64,000 nucleotides of DNA, taken from positions 2,233,386-2,297,385 of the forward strand of contig NW_006921533.1 in NCBI RefSeq assembly GCF_000340215.1. Reading direction: 5' to 3'. The notes under the pieces are model-generated. The model worked only from the letters and a program-made list of their open reading frames with translations, was not told the origin of the DNA and did no database searches. Made by a program: the position numbers and the translations under genes. This document shows, in pieces, positions 1 through 13,668 of the stretch (within the stretch, counting starts at the first letter, position 1; the number at the start of each line of letters is the position of its first letter). This stretch comes from Pseudocercospora fijiensis CIRAD86 (lineage: Eukaryota > Ascomycota > Dothideomycetes > Mycosphaerellales > Mycosphaerellaceae).

Positions 1-1050
1 AGAAGAGGGGGGGGGGGGGGTAGGCGGTAGTAAGTTAGTTAGTGCTCGAGTAGAAGAAAGAGCTTAGAAGGCTCGCCTTAAATAGGGTGCAAAGGTAGCG
101 TAGTCCGTATGTTCCGGTAAAGCAAACGGATAACGATTATATATAGACTCTAAAAAGTGAAGCTATATACGAGATTCCTTTATTAGTAGGGCAGCTAAAG
201 TTTGACAATCGATCTAGCTAATTGCTAGTAGCGACTACGCGCCTTTATTAACCTCTAGCTTTCGTAGATTCCCGCGTACTCGAAATGTAACTAGCTAGTT
301 CGAGTACCTAGTAGTAATCTATAGTAGTAAGGCTAGCGGGACTAATAACACCCCCGGGGTAGTATTAGCTTTTCTCTAGAGATGCTCGGCAACTAGGAGC
401 AAATCGCCTAGGCCTAGCGCAGCTTGTATTAGCCTATAGTACTGTCGTTATAGATACAGTATTAACTTTTATAGTAGCAGGCATGTAAACGTAGCCCGTG
501 CGTTCTTCTTTCTTCTAGATACTAAGCTTAGCGGCCTAAGGTCCCTATTCTTAGAGGCTATAGGCCTAGGTTGCTATATCTATCTAAGAGCTAGGAAGGG
601 AGAGGGATCCTCCCTTTCTTAGTATCCTATATAGCTAGTGCTAATTAGGGTAGGAATATCCTCTAGTAGAGTATCTTATTATCGTCGTTACTTAAGGAAG
701 GTTGCTAGAGTCTAGGAATCTAGAGGGAAGTAGTCCTAGAAGGGTAGAGGGGTTAGGTTCGGCTATCTTCCTAATACTACCTCCGGGATATTATTAGGAA
801 AACACGCCTCGTACAGTTCTATCTAAGGAAACAAGAGCGAAGGAATAAAGTTATAGCAACATTAATCGAAGGTAAAGGCAAAAGCAAAAGACAACAATAG
901 GATAAACCGAAAGCAATAAACGAAAGTATAAACATTAGTAGGAACAGACAATAGGTAAGGACTAAAGGTATAGGGCGGCACTATATTAATAGCGCGGAGA
1001 ACGATCGATAAGAGCAAGGAAGTAACGTAGTAGAGGTAGGTAGAGGTAAG
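1..1050. other. RIP-mutated repeat sequence, no gene assigned
   Basis: No coding region can be supported here. The stretch is rich in TpA, CTAG and TAG and poor in CpA and TpG, as in the rest of the left arm. It opens with a run of 14 G (7-20). A 27 bp near-palindrome centred on CCCCCGGGG lies at 342-368 and recurs at three other places in the left arm. The stretch lies beyond the integrase end of the adjoining minus-strand Gypsy element, so it may hold that element's 3' untranslated region and LTR, but I could not identify an LTR pair. Confidence 0.6.
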
Positions 1051-1267
1051 GAAGAGCAAGCAATTATTTAGTCTCGGGATCTAGCTATAATTCTAGGCGG
1101 TCTTCGTCGCTAGACTAGTTAGGTTCCTCGGAGTTAGAGTTAGACAGCTAGAAGTCTAGTTTACTATTAGAATCGGAATTAATATCGGAAACGCTCTATA
1201 TATAGTTAATCCGTATATAACCCTCCCTCTATTCTTAAGTTATTCCTAATAGCTTACTAAGACGAAT

Positions 1268-4200
1268 CTAGGGATAGGCATAGTTCTTAGGCAGAATAGG
1301 ATCTATAATAGCGGTAGGATCCTCCTCCCGATAGGCATCTAAGGACGGTAGAGGGTCTATAGAGGCACTAACTTCCTCCTCGGTCGGCGGAGGGCGGGCA
1401 GGTTCGCGTAACTTAACGATCTTCTTTAGATTAGCCCGAGGGTAAGAGTGCTTCAAGGTAGCACTATCTAGCTCCTAAAGAAGGTATACGGAACCCGAGT
1501 AAAGGACCTCCTTTACTCTATAAGGACCCTTCTACTTAAAGGCTAGCTTATAGGAGTAACTATACTCTAGTTCGGACCGGTATAGAAGGACTATATCGCT
1601 AACCTTTAGAGGTTCCTAATTAATAGCATTATAGTTATTAAAATACTGCTTAGCCTCTTCCCGAAGCTAACGTTATCGAGTAAGACCCTCTTAAGAAGTC
1701 GTAGTTATATCCTTAAGAGCCTTAGCCCGCAGGGTAAGAAGGTCTGCCCTAGTACGAATAGACCCCTAATTATAAACGCCGTACGTGCGGTAGGACAATT
1801 TAATAGGAAGAACGGCGTCCCTCCTAATTATAAGTTCCGCTAGTGTAAGTCTAGTCGTGTCGACAATAGTAGTTTAGTCTACCTAGAAAAGGGCTAGGAC
1901 GCGGGTAGAAATAGGAACTAATCTGTCGCTACTATTAGTTATCTTAGACAAGGTATTAATTAACAACCGATAGCCGCGCTTAATAATAGCATTCGACTAG
2001 GGATAGTATAGGGAGATGCGAACGTTCTTAGCCCCGTACGAAATAAGTAGCGCTTAAACCTCCTTAGCTATATTGTTCGTAGCGTTGTCTAAGATAACCT
2101 CGTAAGGTATTCCCTAGCGGCAAAACAGATCCTTAAACAGGAAGGTAGCTATATTACGGGCATTAATAGCACCGCAACCTTTATAGAAATAATAGGCCTC
2201 CGGCTATCGAGAAAGACCCTCTCGAATAACATATAGGCTATTATTGCGGCTAAGATAGACCCTATCGCTATACTACCGCTCCCTAACTAACTAGGTAGTA
2301 GGGATACGCAGTTCTCCTAGACGCCGGTAGCTGTTCCTAAAGTTGTACTTAGGATAGCTCTTATAGTAGCGGGAGACATTAGCCTATACGCCGTCCTACT
2401 AGTAGCGTCGACGAAGGATATCGAAGGTGCCCTCCGCCGCCCGGTAGCCGAGCTTATCGTAAACGGAGCGAAGGATTTCTTATTAGGCTGCTAGATCGTT
2501 AATAACACGCTAGAGAGGTACATTAACTATCGCTTATCGCTAAAGGATTCGATCTTTAACTAGGAATCGTCGAGAATAGCGAATAACCCGACGGTATTAA
2601 CTCTTTAATAGACTAGGAGCTCTTTTCGTATAGGTAAGGAAGTAGGCGATATTATAGGAGTCGTCGGAGTAGACCCTATTAAGGATATTATCCCTACCTA
2701 GTTCGCCCGCCTTAGTATCGTCCTAGTCCTCGCCGTTAGTAGTAGGGTCTTCGTTAGGCTAGTTACTAGGTTAGTCGTCGGCAGCGGACCTAGTAATTAC
2801 CGGCATAGCGTTAATATAGAAGGCAGTAAAGAAGGTGCGGTTAATAACCGCGTCGATATCCTCTTCTTCTATTATCTTAGCGATATCTTCTTCTATAGCA
2901 GGCCTTCTAGAAAGGCTATCCGGTCTAGTATGCTTCTTGCTAGGAATATAGAAGACGTCGAAATCAAATAAATAGATCTAGGCAACCTACCGAGCTATCG
3001 TAGAGTTAGGCAGGTCGGAGGCTATACGGTTAAGTTAATAGACTAGCGTCTAAGCGTCGACTTCTAGGCGAAAGAATACTCTAAAGAGCTAAGGTCGGAA
3101 CTTCTTAAGAGCCTTATAGACACTAAGGCACTCTCGCTTACTAGTATCGTATCGGGCCTCGATAGGTTTCTATAGACTAGACTCGTACCGGATAGGGTAA
3201 CGTAAGGAGGGCTCCTTACGATTATACTATATTAGTATCTCGCCGTAGCCTTCCCCGCTCGAGTCGATAGCAACAATTAGTAGACCTACGCCTTCCGAGT
3301 AGTTAATAGAGGTAAGCGTAGGCGCGCTAATAAGTGCCTTAGTAACCTTGTCCTTAGCGGCTTAGTAAACGGAGGTCTATTTAAACTCTATATCCTTCTT
3401 AAGCAAGGCGTATAGAGGCTTATATACTAACGTAAAGTTTTCGACCTAGATACGGAAGTAGGAGACTACTCTAAGCTAGATCCGGACATCTTTCTAGTAG
3501 GTAGGGTCGGGCTAGGATACAATCTTTAGAACCCGTATATTGTTAGGATAGCGGCCGTTCTTATTAGTTACAAACCCGATAATGTTTATTCGTTTGTATA
3601 GGAGCTAAAGCTTCTCCCTATATACCGTTAGGTTAGCTCGCTCTAGGTCGTAGAGGACACTATCGAGGTTCTAAATATATTCGAGAAAGAACCTACAGAT
3701 GCTAGGCTCTACTTCTTTATTATCGTACCTAGTTTTAGGGCCCTTAATGCCGATATCGTCGAGGAAAGGCATCGCTATATAGGAGATATAGGCCGCGAGG
3801 ACTTAGTTTATAATGCGAACGAACTAGGCTACGGAGTTGGTTGCCCCTTATAGAAGGGTAGTTTATCTATATAGCCTAAGAGGTGTCTCGAAACTAGTAA
3901 GGTCGCGGCTATTAGGATAGAGAGGGATCTAGTCGTAGCCCGAGAAAACATTAACTAGTAAGGCTACAATACAGTTAGTAAAAGCTTCCGAGAACCTATT
4001 AGTCTCCGGAGGGAGGTTAGTATCTCTAATCGTAACTGCGTTAAACTTTTATATAGCGTTAATTAGACGGTACTTCTTTAGTTCCCTAGGAGCTATCTTC
4101 TTCTAAACTAGGAAGTATAGGTTGCGATACGAGGCATAGGAAGGCTCTAAGGTACTAGCCTTTATACGCTGCCGTATTATATCCTTAACTATACCTCTTA

Positions 4201-4290
4201 GGCTTAGGTTTAGCTTAAACCCTAGGTAAGCCTAAGGCTTATACTCGATCGTTCGGATCCTCTATAGAGGGGCAACCTCCGGGTTGATCC
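1268..4290 (-). pseudogene. Gypsy pol remnant: reverse transcriptase, RNase H, integrase
   Basis: Reverse transcriptase is readable on the minus strand from about 4270 downward: YRNLYFLV, then RLINA, NAVTIRDTNLPP, FSGYD, and GATNSVA followed by the active-site motif FLDDIGIKGP. The FLDD codons lie at 3755-3766 and are intact. The C-terminal part of integrase is readable at about 1620-1268: VSDIVLLYRSELEYS, KGPYRVKEVLYSGSVY, then HSYPRANLKKIVKLR. The latter part is a 62-codon open stretch at 1268-1456. Stop codons, mostly TAG, interrupt the frame throughout. FLDD in place of YLDD separates this lineage from the plus-strand Gypsy element at 8985-15044. Confidence 0.8.
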
Positions 4291-5699
4291 TACCTAGATA
4301 CGTAAAGTTATATGCTAATACGGCTTCGCGGTTATATAGAAGCTCGTATAGCAAATCTAGTTTAAGATCCGAAAGCTCGATGCTAGGTTTAATGTTCGCT
4401 AGTCTCTCCGGCGTTAGCCTCGATCCCCTAGGAATAGTAGAGAACTTTTTAGTAATATACCTCTAGTCGTATAGACTATCCCTAGGTGTTAATATCGCTT
4501 CGCGGTTAAGGCACTTTTGTCGCTAGTTAGGATTTCCGCTAGGATTAGACCTATCGGTTATGTGTACGCTGCCTTTTACGGGCTTAATCTTGTTAGCTAC
4601 CCTCTTGTATAGGGTATATACGCTAACCGCTCGTAATACCCGAGCTCTCTCTCTTTAACGTTAGGCCCGGAGATTAGCGTAATAGAATAGCGCGTAAACT
4701 TTATTAGAAGTCTCCTTTAGTCGGTAGGTATATAGCTAGTAATCCTAATTTATAATTCCGGCGAAAACGTTAGATTCCTAATAATACCCCCGGGGTAGCA
4801 TTAGCTCGGCGTTCTAATTAGTTAGTTCGGATTCGGATAGATCCGCTTCCGGCGGCGATGCCTACGATAGCATTATTACCGAGATTCGTATACTAGGTAG
4901 TCGTTGTACTGTTATGCTCGCTATCGCTTCGAGCATTCGTCTCCTTAGTATAGAGCCTAGAAACTAGCCTTATCGTACGGAGCGGCGCACCTCTAGATAT
5001 AACCTATTTAAGCTATATTAACTTATAGCGCAGATTGCCGGTCTTACAACCGCGCTATAGCGTTTCCCGAAGAGCGCTTAGAAGCAGTAAGGATATCCTC
5101 GTAGGACTTGCAGCTAGTGTTTCCGACATAACTAGTGAATACGACTCGGTTGCCCTTCTAGTTAGCGATAGTTCCTTCCTAGGAGCTATCGTCGCAGTTA
5201 CGCTAGACACCCCGGGTTATACGAGACTATAGTCGACCTAGAATAATTAGCGTATTCGAGTTAGCGGCAATCTAGAAGGTAAAGGAAAAGCATATACCGA
5301 AAGCGTCTACTATAATATTGTAGTAGGTACCTACTAGCGCAACCTCCCTGTTTACTCCCTATATACTAAGGGAAATATCTCTATTTATTAGCAGTCGGAG
5401 CTGTTTAGCCTAGCGCTTACTTATAATAAGTGACTCTAAACCGTTATTAAGTATTGCTAGCAACTGCTAACTATAGCTTCTAATAGTAACTTAAATATAG
5501 ATAGCGGGAACGACGGTAAAGGAACGGGTAACTGCGGAAAGGTCTATATTATTAGGGATAGAGTAAAGTTCCTTAGGTCGAGGAGGTCCTACTCGACCGA
5601 TTTGTTAGCCTATAAATCGGACAGCCTTAATAGAAACTGAAACCGAAGCAGGGTCGGTATTATTATTATCCCCTCGGCCTATCTCCTTAATCCCCTCTT

Positions 5700-7920
5700 C
5701 GTTAGCATTATCGATAGTCTCCTAGCTCTCGTAGGTTACTAATTCGCCTTCTGCTAACTCCTAGGCCCCTGAAAATTTAGGAAGGAACTATAGGGAAGAG
5801 ACGTCGATATAGTCCTCTCGCCCCTATTTACGTTAGAGGGCTGCAAGGTCTTTTATAAAGGTAGTATCGTTAGGAATCCGGCTCTAGAATAGGTTAGTAG
5901 GTAAACCGTATACTAGAAGCTCCCCTATAGACACGTTAGACTTAAGGTCTAGGAACTATAAAGCCTAGAAGAGAGCATTTGCCTTTATATCGTAAGAGTT
6001 AGTAGGCCCGGCACTATACTTCTTTATATACCTATTAAAGCGAAAGCTCTTTAGGTCGGCTGACTTTCGTTTGTAGGCCGGCGGGTTAGCTAGGCCTAGG
6101 GTACTACTAAGGTCGGTAGTAGCATCCTCTATATCGATATCCGGAGTCTCTAGGACCTCCGGAGAGGCTATACTAGCTCGGGCTGCACGGTCTTCGGCTG
6201 TCTAGAGTGTCTTAGTCTTAGCGACTAATTCTCGCTGTTTCTTAGCCTTATTAGCTGCCTGCTTCTTAAGTATCCTAGTAGGGGCTGCCGCACTAGGGCG
6301 GGTAGGGTTCTACGGGCTCTTACCCTTACCCTAGGACGACTAGGTTTAGGACGACTAAGTTTAGGACCTTATAGCAGCGTAGACATCTATACTGTTCTTA
6401 GTAACCGCGTAAACATTAGTAACTGCGTCCGGGTCCTAAGACACAAAGTTGACTTTAATAGGCTTAGTAGTACTATTACTACTCCGCTCCTTAACCTGTT
6501 TTGCCCTAACCTTCTAAGTTTCTCGTTTAGTAATAGCGGCGAGAGTACTGTTCCTAGTGTCCTTAAACTCGATCTTGCTACTATACTTCTTCTCTAGAAG
6601 ACTCCTAAGTTAAGGCAGCTTCGGGGCTCTACGATCCTACTCGAAGTTAATCTTATCGCCGGTATCGATATAGTAGAACCGACTATTTACTTATATAACG
6701 AGCTTCCTCTTAAGAAGCTCTTTCTAGATAGGGCAGTCTAATTAAACGTGTTTGAAACCGCCGTATATCTAGCACTTGCTATCTAAGTTAGAATAGATCT
6801 TCCGTATAGCGTAGACGTTAACTAAAGGGGCCTTAGGGTAGTTAGGATCGGAGACCTAGTAGACTAGTAGTACATCCTTTAGTATACTAGCATTAAGAAC
6901 CTCCCTAACTCGCTATAGTGCTTTCGTATTAAGGTTGAGCTAGGCTAGGGATTTAGCTAAGTCCGCAACGTCCTAAGAATGCTTAGTAACGGTAGGAGTT
7001 ACGGTACTAGGACTACTTTGCGATTTAGGAAGAAACTTAGGCCCTCTAGTTCCCGAGGTATCGCTCCTTACCTAGGCTAGGTTATTCCGGTCCTCGCCGT
7101 AAATAAACTTCTTTGTATCGGCGGAGCTATTAATATCGTCCTTAATAGCCTCTAGGACCTCTTTATACTTCCTAAAGGTCTTAGGATTAGCTTCGCTAAG
7201 CTTATAGCGACGGAAGACACGCTTAGCCGTAGACTACGGCAACCCTTTAAGGAGCAGTCTCGTTCTCTAAGAATTCTCGAGGTCCTACTAGTCGATGCCG
7301 TCCACTAACTTAACAAACTCGCGGACGTACTCCTTTAGGTCGTTATCTTCGGTACGCCTCTCTATATAGAGGTTCTTAAGCTACGTACGACTGCCTTTAA
7401 TGCGACGGCTATCGCGATCCCGATACTCCCTTATAAAGGCCTATTTAAAGACCTCCTAGTCGGCATTAGACTTGTCGTCCTTTTCTAGGTAGCTAACTAG
7501 GGTTCTAAGGGTTTAGTAAAGCTTAGTAATAGTAGTCCTCGTAAGGGACCGGACCTTGTACTAGTCCGACTCCTCTTCGAGTCCGTACTCGGCTAAGTTG
7601 TCCTTAAAGCGTTCTACGTGCGCCGTAGCGTTCTACCCTTCGAACAAAGGGTTCCTACTACTTCCTAGCTCTAGCGGGCGACGCCTATTCTAACGGAGAA
7701 GGTTAGTTTGCCCTTGAATTATCTTTATAACGACATTGTAGAGGGCCTCGGGCGTAGAAGGCTCGACAGCCCCTAGTTCGATAGCGCTTATAACAACTGG
7801 TCGTCGCCTAATTTCTTCGTTAATAGGGTCTAGTAGGTTATTAGATTCCGAAGATTCCGCTAATTCGTAATGCTCGTTTTCGCTAGAGCTAGAGCTTATT
7901 CGATTGTCGTAAAGTAGTTA
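5700..7920 (-). pseudogene. Gypsy gag remnant with decayed zinc knuckle
   Basis: At 6731-6781 on the minus strand a CCHC zinc knuckle can be read as KC-stop-IYGGFKHV-stop-LDCP. The second cysteine has become tyrosine (TGC/TGT to TAC/TAT, a G-to-A change), and two glutamine/tryptophan positions have become stops. Upstream in element order (7000-7900) lies a long charged region typical of Gypsy capsid. The stretch 4300-5700, between gag and RT, should hold protease, but I could not read it. A second copy of the 27 bp palindrome lies inside it at 4779-4805, which hints at a nested insertion or rearrangement. Confidence 0.6.
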
Positions 7921-7930
7921 AAATAAAATG

Positions 7931-8984
7931 CTATAGGAAAGTGTTTTTAGTATATGTTATAGGTTTGGTTTGTTTCGATGTTGCTATACGAGAGAATAGT
8001 ATGCTAGGCTGTTTTCTTCTAATGTTACCCCTAGGGTAGCATTAGAGTTTAGCCTCCTAGGGGTCGCCTAGACACCCCTAGGAGCTTTAAATTAGTAAAT
8101 TTAGACAAAAGCCGCTCGGAGGAAGGAACTGCAATCTCTATTTACACCTAGATCCTAGAAACTAGCTACTTTACTAACTATTGTTATTTCCTTTAGCTAG
8201 GTAGAGGGCGGGGACCTTCTTTTTCTAGTAGAAGGCTAAGCACTATCCGAACGAGGTAGCGAATCCCGAAGTAATCTACCCGGTCGATAGGGGAACTGTC
8301 TAGGTATCCGACCTGTAATCTAGAAATTGCTATCGTATAGATAGTCTTAGCAAACCAAGCAAGGCCGATAGGTAATTAGTCTATCTCCTCCTTAGGCGGG
8401 GCTTATCTCGAGCAAGTAGTGCTAAATAGGTCTTCGACCTAGAGCCGAGTTCTTAGAAGCTAGCTATAGTTATAGACTAGGCCCTAAGCTATAACAGTCC
8501 TAAGGGTTTGCAGCTTTTCGGGGTTAAAGCGATGCCCTCGTTAAGAGGTTTCTTTGCTTGTCGTAACGGCCCCTTAAGATACTTCGGTATCGTCCGTATC
8601 GTAGGCTCTTATCGTACCCTCGCTTCGGTTATAGCTATTCGTACCTAGAGACTACCTTTAATACACCCGAACCTGTTAGATATAAAGAGATAGCCCTACC
8701 TTCGGCTCTAATAAAGGACGGAAACTAACACCACTACTACTACTTATAGCAATAGTATAGGCTACCGAGGGTAATATAACCTATAGCAATATAGGCAGCT
8801 ATGTTTAGCAAGATAGGATAACGAGACTGTCGCTTAGGCTAATAACTAGAGCCCTACAACATAGGCATTGTAGAAGTGTAACATAAACAATGTGCTATAC
8901 GAGGTTGATAATCTGTCTACTCTATAGAAGGAGGCCTCTTATATAGGCTCAAAACTAGCCTATAGGTGTAGGGCCGGTTACTAG
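7931..8984. other. RIP-mutated spacer between two Gypsy elements
   Basis: No gene is supported. The stretch contains a 27 bp near-palindrome (8019-8045) and a perfect 11 bp inverted repeat, CTCCTAGGGGT (8054-8064) against ACCCCTAGGAG (8074-8084), with a 9-base loop. It should include the 5' end of the minus-strand Gypsy element and the truncated junction with the plus-strand one, but no LTR pair could be recognised. Confidence 0.5.
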
Positions 8985-9790
8985 CCAATACTATGCTATA
9001 TAGTATATTAATAGAGACCTAAAACGTACCTAGGATAACTATTTTAACTCCCTTAATAACTAGACCGCTGTTTAGTAGCAAACCTATATAACTATTATAC
9101 TAGACACCCTTAGAAACCCTATACTAAGGCAACAATACGCTTAGAACTAGTACCTTCGAGCTAAACAAAAGACTAATTAATCGGCTCGCTTATTTAAGGC
9201 CTATTTAAAGACCCTTAAAGACGACTTTCCGGCTAAGACTAATTCTATATAGATCTCGGAAATACGCCTAAAGCTTAGATAGGAGCTTATCCTTAAATTA
9301 GACCGCCGCTATATATTTAAATAAGCTAACCTTATATGTATTTAATTTATAGTTAAAGTCGAAACTATAGAGCGTATAGTATAGGTTTAGTAATAGTTAG
9401 AATCTAAGATACGCCTAACTACTAACCGTAGCCGCGGAGGAAACTAAGGTTCCTACTAGAATAATAATGCTAATAACAGGAATAGTAACAACGACCGTAG
9501 AAGAGGCCGTAGCCGGCGGCTATATAGAGGAGGCTATAATAGGGGCCGTAGAAGGGGCTCGTATCCTTATAATGCTAACCGCTTAACTAATAATAGTAGC
9601 AGCAGCTATAGCAATCTCCTAACCGGATTAAAGTGCTTTAATTGTAATAGTACTAGCTATCTACTAGGCTAATACGACAAACCTAAGGACTAGGCCCGAA
9701 TCGACCGTACTGCCGCTAAGCACTAAAAGCACCTCTTAGCAGCTAACGCTACCCCTATAGGCTAACCTTCGAAAAAAGAATAAGCGCTAT
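8985..9790 (+). pseudogene. Gypsy gag remnant (5'-truncated)
   Basis: The nucleotide sequence from about 8987 aligns by eye with 56215-56600 and 57605-58010 (shared landmarks: gctatatagtatattaatag, cttagaaaccctatactaag, taccttcgagctaaacaaaa). Further downstream is a basic Arg/Gly-rich segment shared with 58080-58260. A zinc-knuckle remnant follows at about 9632: KCFNCNSTSY, in which the expected histidine and last cysteine are gone. Stops are mainly TAG. Confidence 0.7.
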
Positions 9791-9799
9791 ACTAACTAT

Positions 9800-12700
9800 T
9801 AGCCTTATACGGCGTAAAACTATCGACATTGTGCTAGCTATTATACGCACCTACCTTATATAGGATACGTATAGAACTAACTATAAGACTAACTTGTTAT
9901 GCTAGACCTAGGAAATTCAGTTAGTGCCCTTATTAGCTATCGCCTAGCTAAGCAATTAGAGCTTCGACAATTAAATAGGGCTAACCTACTAACCCTTGCT
10001 TAGTTTAATAAAGCCTAGCACTTAACCTATAGGGCCTATTATGTTCCTATAGTTCTAAAAGACGATCTCGGCAATAAGCGCCTATTAGATTTTACTGCCT
10101 ATATAGTAGATATAGACAACCTTCTATCTAATATTGTCCTCGGAAACCCTGTTCTTAAGGACTACGCCGTAGCTATAGATCTAGGCAGCTAATAGTAGCG
10201 ATTTAGAATCGCTAGGAAGGAAGACATTAAACACATTAACGTTAGCGAGTGTCCTAACAACATTAAGGTCCTATTTATTAGCAACCTAACCTTAGCGCAC
10301 CCGACTGCCGACTTACTTAGTAGCGATAACGATAAACCTATGCCTCCTAATAGTATAGACCCTAATTAGCTTGCTCGTATACTAGATCCTATTCGAGAGA
10401 CTTATATTAATGTGTTTAAACACTACCTAGCATCGATATTGCCTATATTTAAAAAGACGGATTATAAGATTAATATTATAGAGGGCAAGGAGGTTCCTTT
10501 TAGTCCTCTCTACAACCTTAGTAAACGAGAGCTTGCTATATTGCGTAAGTATCTAGAGGAAAACCTAGCTAATAGCCGGATACGGTATAGTAACAGCCCT
10601 ACTAGCGCCCCTATCCTATTCGTACTAAAGAAGGATAGTAGCCTACGCCTATATATTAATTACCGTAGACTTAATACTATTACTATTAAAGACCGCTATC
10701 CACTTCCGCTTATTAATAAGACCCTCGATCGCCTTTCTAGTGCCTACTACTATACTATATTAGACATTAAAGACGCCTATTACCGCATCTATATTCGTAA
10801 GAGCGACGAATAGAAGACGGCCTTCCGTACTCGCTATAGCTATTTCAAGTACCTAGTTATGCTATTTAGGCTAGCTAATGCCCCTACAACCTTCTAGTCC
10901 TATATTAATCGGGCCTTATTAGGCCTATTAGACTATCTCTATATAGTTTACCTAGATAACATCCTAGTTTATACCTATTTACCTAATATTGCAGAACACT
11001 AGGCCGTAGTACGTAAGGTCCTCGACCGCCTACGACCCTATAGACTATATTGCAAGCCTTCTAAATGCACCTTTGCTACTAAGGAGGTAGCCTTCCTTAG
11101 CTTCCTTGTATTAACTAAGGGTATTAAGGCTAACCCTAATCGGATTAAAACAATTACCGAATAGCCTGTTCCTACGTCTATTAAAGAGCTTTAATTATTC
11201 CTCGGTTTTGCTAACTTCTACCGCCGCTTTATTAAGGGCTATTCGAGGCATATAATGCTACTAACTAAGCTTACTAAAACTAAGGCCAACCCTACTAGAG
11301 AGTTCAAATAGACTAATAAAGCATAAGCCGCTTTTAACGGTCTAAAGCAACGCTTTACTAAAGTCCCCTTATTGTACTATTTCGTACTAAGCAAGCAGAT
11401 CCGAATTAAGACTAACGCTTTATAGTTTGCTATATTAGCTATTATATTATAACAATCGGATAAGGACTATTATTAGCACCCGATTGCCTTCTTCTTAAGG
11501 AAGATAATTAACGCTAAGCGTCGCTACGAGACCTACGAGCAAGAGGTCTTAGCTATTATCGAGGCCTTTAAGTATTAGAGGCACTACCTCGATAGGGCTT
11601 AATATATAATATAGGTCTATACAGACTATAACAACCTCCGTAGTATTACTAAGGTTACTAGGGTTATAGGTCGATAGGCTAGATAGGCCGTCTACCTCGC
11701 TAGGTTTGATTTTAATATATTATATCGGCTAGGCGTAAGTAACCCTACTAATAGCCTATCGAGGCGACCTAATTACAATAGCGAGACCTAACACATTAAT
11801 TCTTTGTTTCTAACCCTATAGTATAAGATTGCTATAGATCTTGCTATAAAGCAAGCGTAGAATAAGCGGACTTCCGGACCCCGCGGCGGCAACAAATACT
11901 ATAGCGGAGTTGTCGTTCTTCTAGTATACGTTAAAAGAAAGGACGTAGATCGCTCGAGCTATAATAACTCGATTAAAGACATTGCTATCTATAGTAATAG
12001 CCTATATAGCGATAGCACTATAGAAGAGGTTATAGTAGTTCTAGCTGCTAGTACTACTAGATGCATATAGTACGTACTACGCAAGATAGCGAGGGTGCTA
12101 TTAAGCGAACTTATAGAAGGGGATAGACGAGCGTTTATAAATAAGCTATTACGTACTTAGCAAAGGGACGCTTTTGCTACTGCTTATATAGATTAGCTTA
12201 GAAGTAGCTATAAGACTAGATCTAGCAAGAATTAGTCGATTAATGCCGATAGCTATTTACGCTATAAGGGCAGATTGTATGTCCCTACCGAGTATTCGAT
12301 CCGATAAGAGCTTCTTAAGCGACACTATAATAGTAAGCTTGCCGGTTACTATAGTATAGAGAGGTCGTACGAGCTACTATTATATATATACTACTAGCTA
12401 AATAGTAAGCGGGATATAAAGGACTACGTAAACACGTATGCCGTATATTAACGTATTAAGGCACTAAAGCATTAGCCTTTTAGCGAGTTGTCCTTATTAC
12501 TAATCCCTTATAAGCTATTTGCAGAGCTTATAATAGATTTTATTATAGGTCTTCCCCCTACTAAGCGAAGAGAAAGCAAAGACGTCTTTAACGCTATACT
12601 AGTCGTTATAGACCAATTTACTAAGGGCGCTCGCTATATCCCCGCTCGAAAGGATTAGACGGCTATTAACCTAGCTAAGTTACTATAGAATAGCATCTTC

Positions 12701-13668
12701 TGCAGCTATTAGGGAACCCCTAAGGGGATAGTTTCCGACCGGGGCTCGATATTTATATCTTACTATTAGAGTAAGATATACCTATAGCTAAGACTTAAGC
12801 ATCGGCTATCTATAGCCTTCTATCTATAGACAGATAGCTAAACCGAGAGGCAGAATGCTACCCTATAGCAGTACCTACGTAGTTACATTAATAAGAACCC
12901 CGAGGATTAGGTTAACCTCCTATAACTAGCTAAATTCGTATATAATAATAGTGTCTACTTATCTACTAAGGTCTCCCCTTATTTCGCTATAATAGGCAGC
13001 AACCCTATATTACTATAAGACCCCCTATCGCTCGAGGCCGAGCGTAAGGAAAGGGAAGCGGGTTAAGGTTAACCTAAGACACTAGCGGCTATTAAGAGGG
13101 TTTAGAAGATACGAGAAATTTACGCTAAGATAGCTAACAAACTAGCAAAGGCCTAGGCCTATTAGAAGGCCTACTATAATAAATACTACCTTCTAATAAC
13201 CTTCCGGAAGGGCGACATAGTTATGCTTAGTACGAAGAACCTACGTATCCGCAAACACCCCTCGCCTAATAGCAAAACAAGGCCTAAACTCGCACTAAGG
13301 TATATTGGCCCTTTCCGTATCCGAGAACCTAGGGGCACCTAGGCCTATTAACTATAGCTTCTACCTTATTATACTATCTATAATACCTTCTATATATCCC
13401 TCCTTAAGCTATACTACCTACGCGAAGGGGATAAAACGCCTACTAAATCCGAGGATATACTAGCTAATAGCGAAGAGCTATAGTCTATAGAATATATTCT
13501 AAAGCACCGGACTAGGTAAGGCAAGACGGAATACCTCTTAAGATAGCAGGGCTATTTACCTAAATAGGACTCGTAGGAGGCTAAAGACTCCTTCGAGGAT
13601 ATAGCCGAGTTATTAGATAAGTATTAGACTATCGTAAAGAACAAGAAGAAGGCTAAAAACTCGTAATA
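9800..13668 (+). pseudogene. Gypsy pol remnant: protease, RT, RNase H, integrase, chromodomain
   Basis: A retropepsin-like start LDLGNSVSALIS lies near 9903. RT is best preserved at 10412-10813 (133 codons open): KEVPFSPLYNLS, APILFVLKKDSSLRL, YRRLNTI, KDRYPLPLI, LDIKDAYYRI. The active site is YLDN instead of YLDD near 10950, one G-to-A change that would abolish catalysis. RNase H is seen as YTDYNNL near 11620. The integrase core reads IIDFIIGLPPTKR, VVIDQFTK and GIVSDRGSIF (12530-12750). A C-terminal chromodomain-like stretch (IEYILKHRTRQGKTEYLL, about 13490-13545) marks it as a chromovirus. Nearly every stop is TAG where glutamine is expected. Confidence 0.85.

Larger units (their letters stand above)
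1050..7930 (-). mobile_element. Ty3/Gypsy LTR retrotransposon, RIP-degenerate
   Basis: Read on the minus strand, the element runs gag (about 7900 to 6600), a poorly readable stretch, reverse transcriptase (about 4270 to 3500), RNase H, and integrase ending near 1268. That order (RT-RH-INT) is the Ty3/Gypsy order. Reading frames are broken mostly by TAG and TAA stops where glutamine or tryptophan codons are expected, consistent with C-to-T and G-to-A change. No intact protein can be made. LTRs could not be delimited by eye, so the outer limits are approximate. Confidence 0.75.

Noticed and set aside
862..1059. Short minus-strand hydrophobic frame (65 codons)
   Set aside because: Lies in RIP-mutated repeat sequence, Leu/Tyr/Ser-rich by base composition, no homology to a known family.
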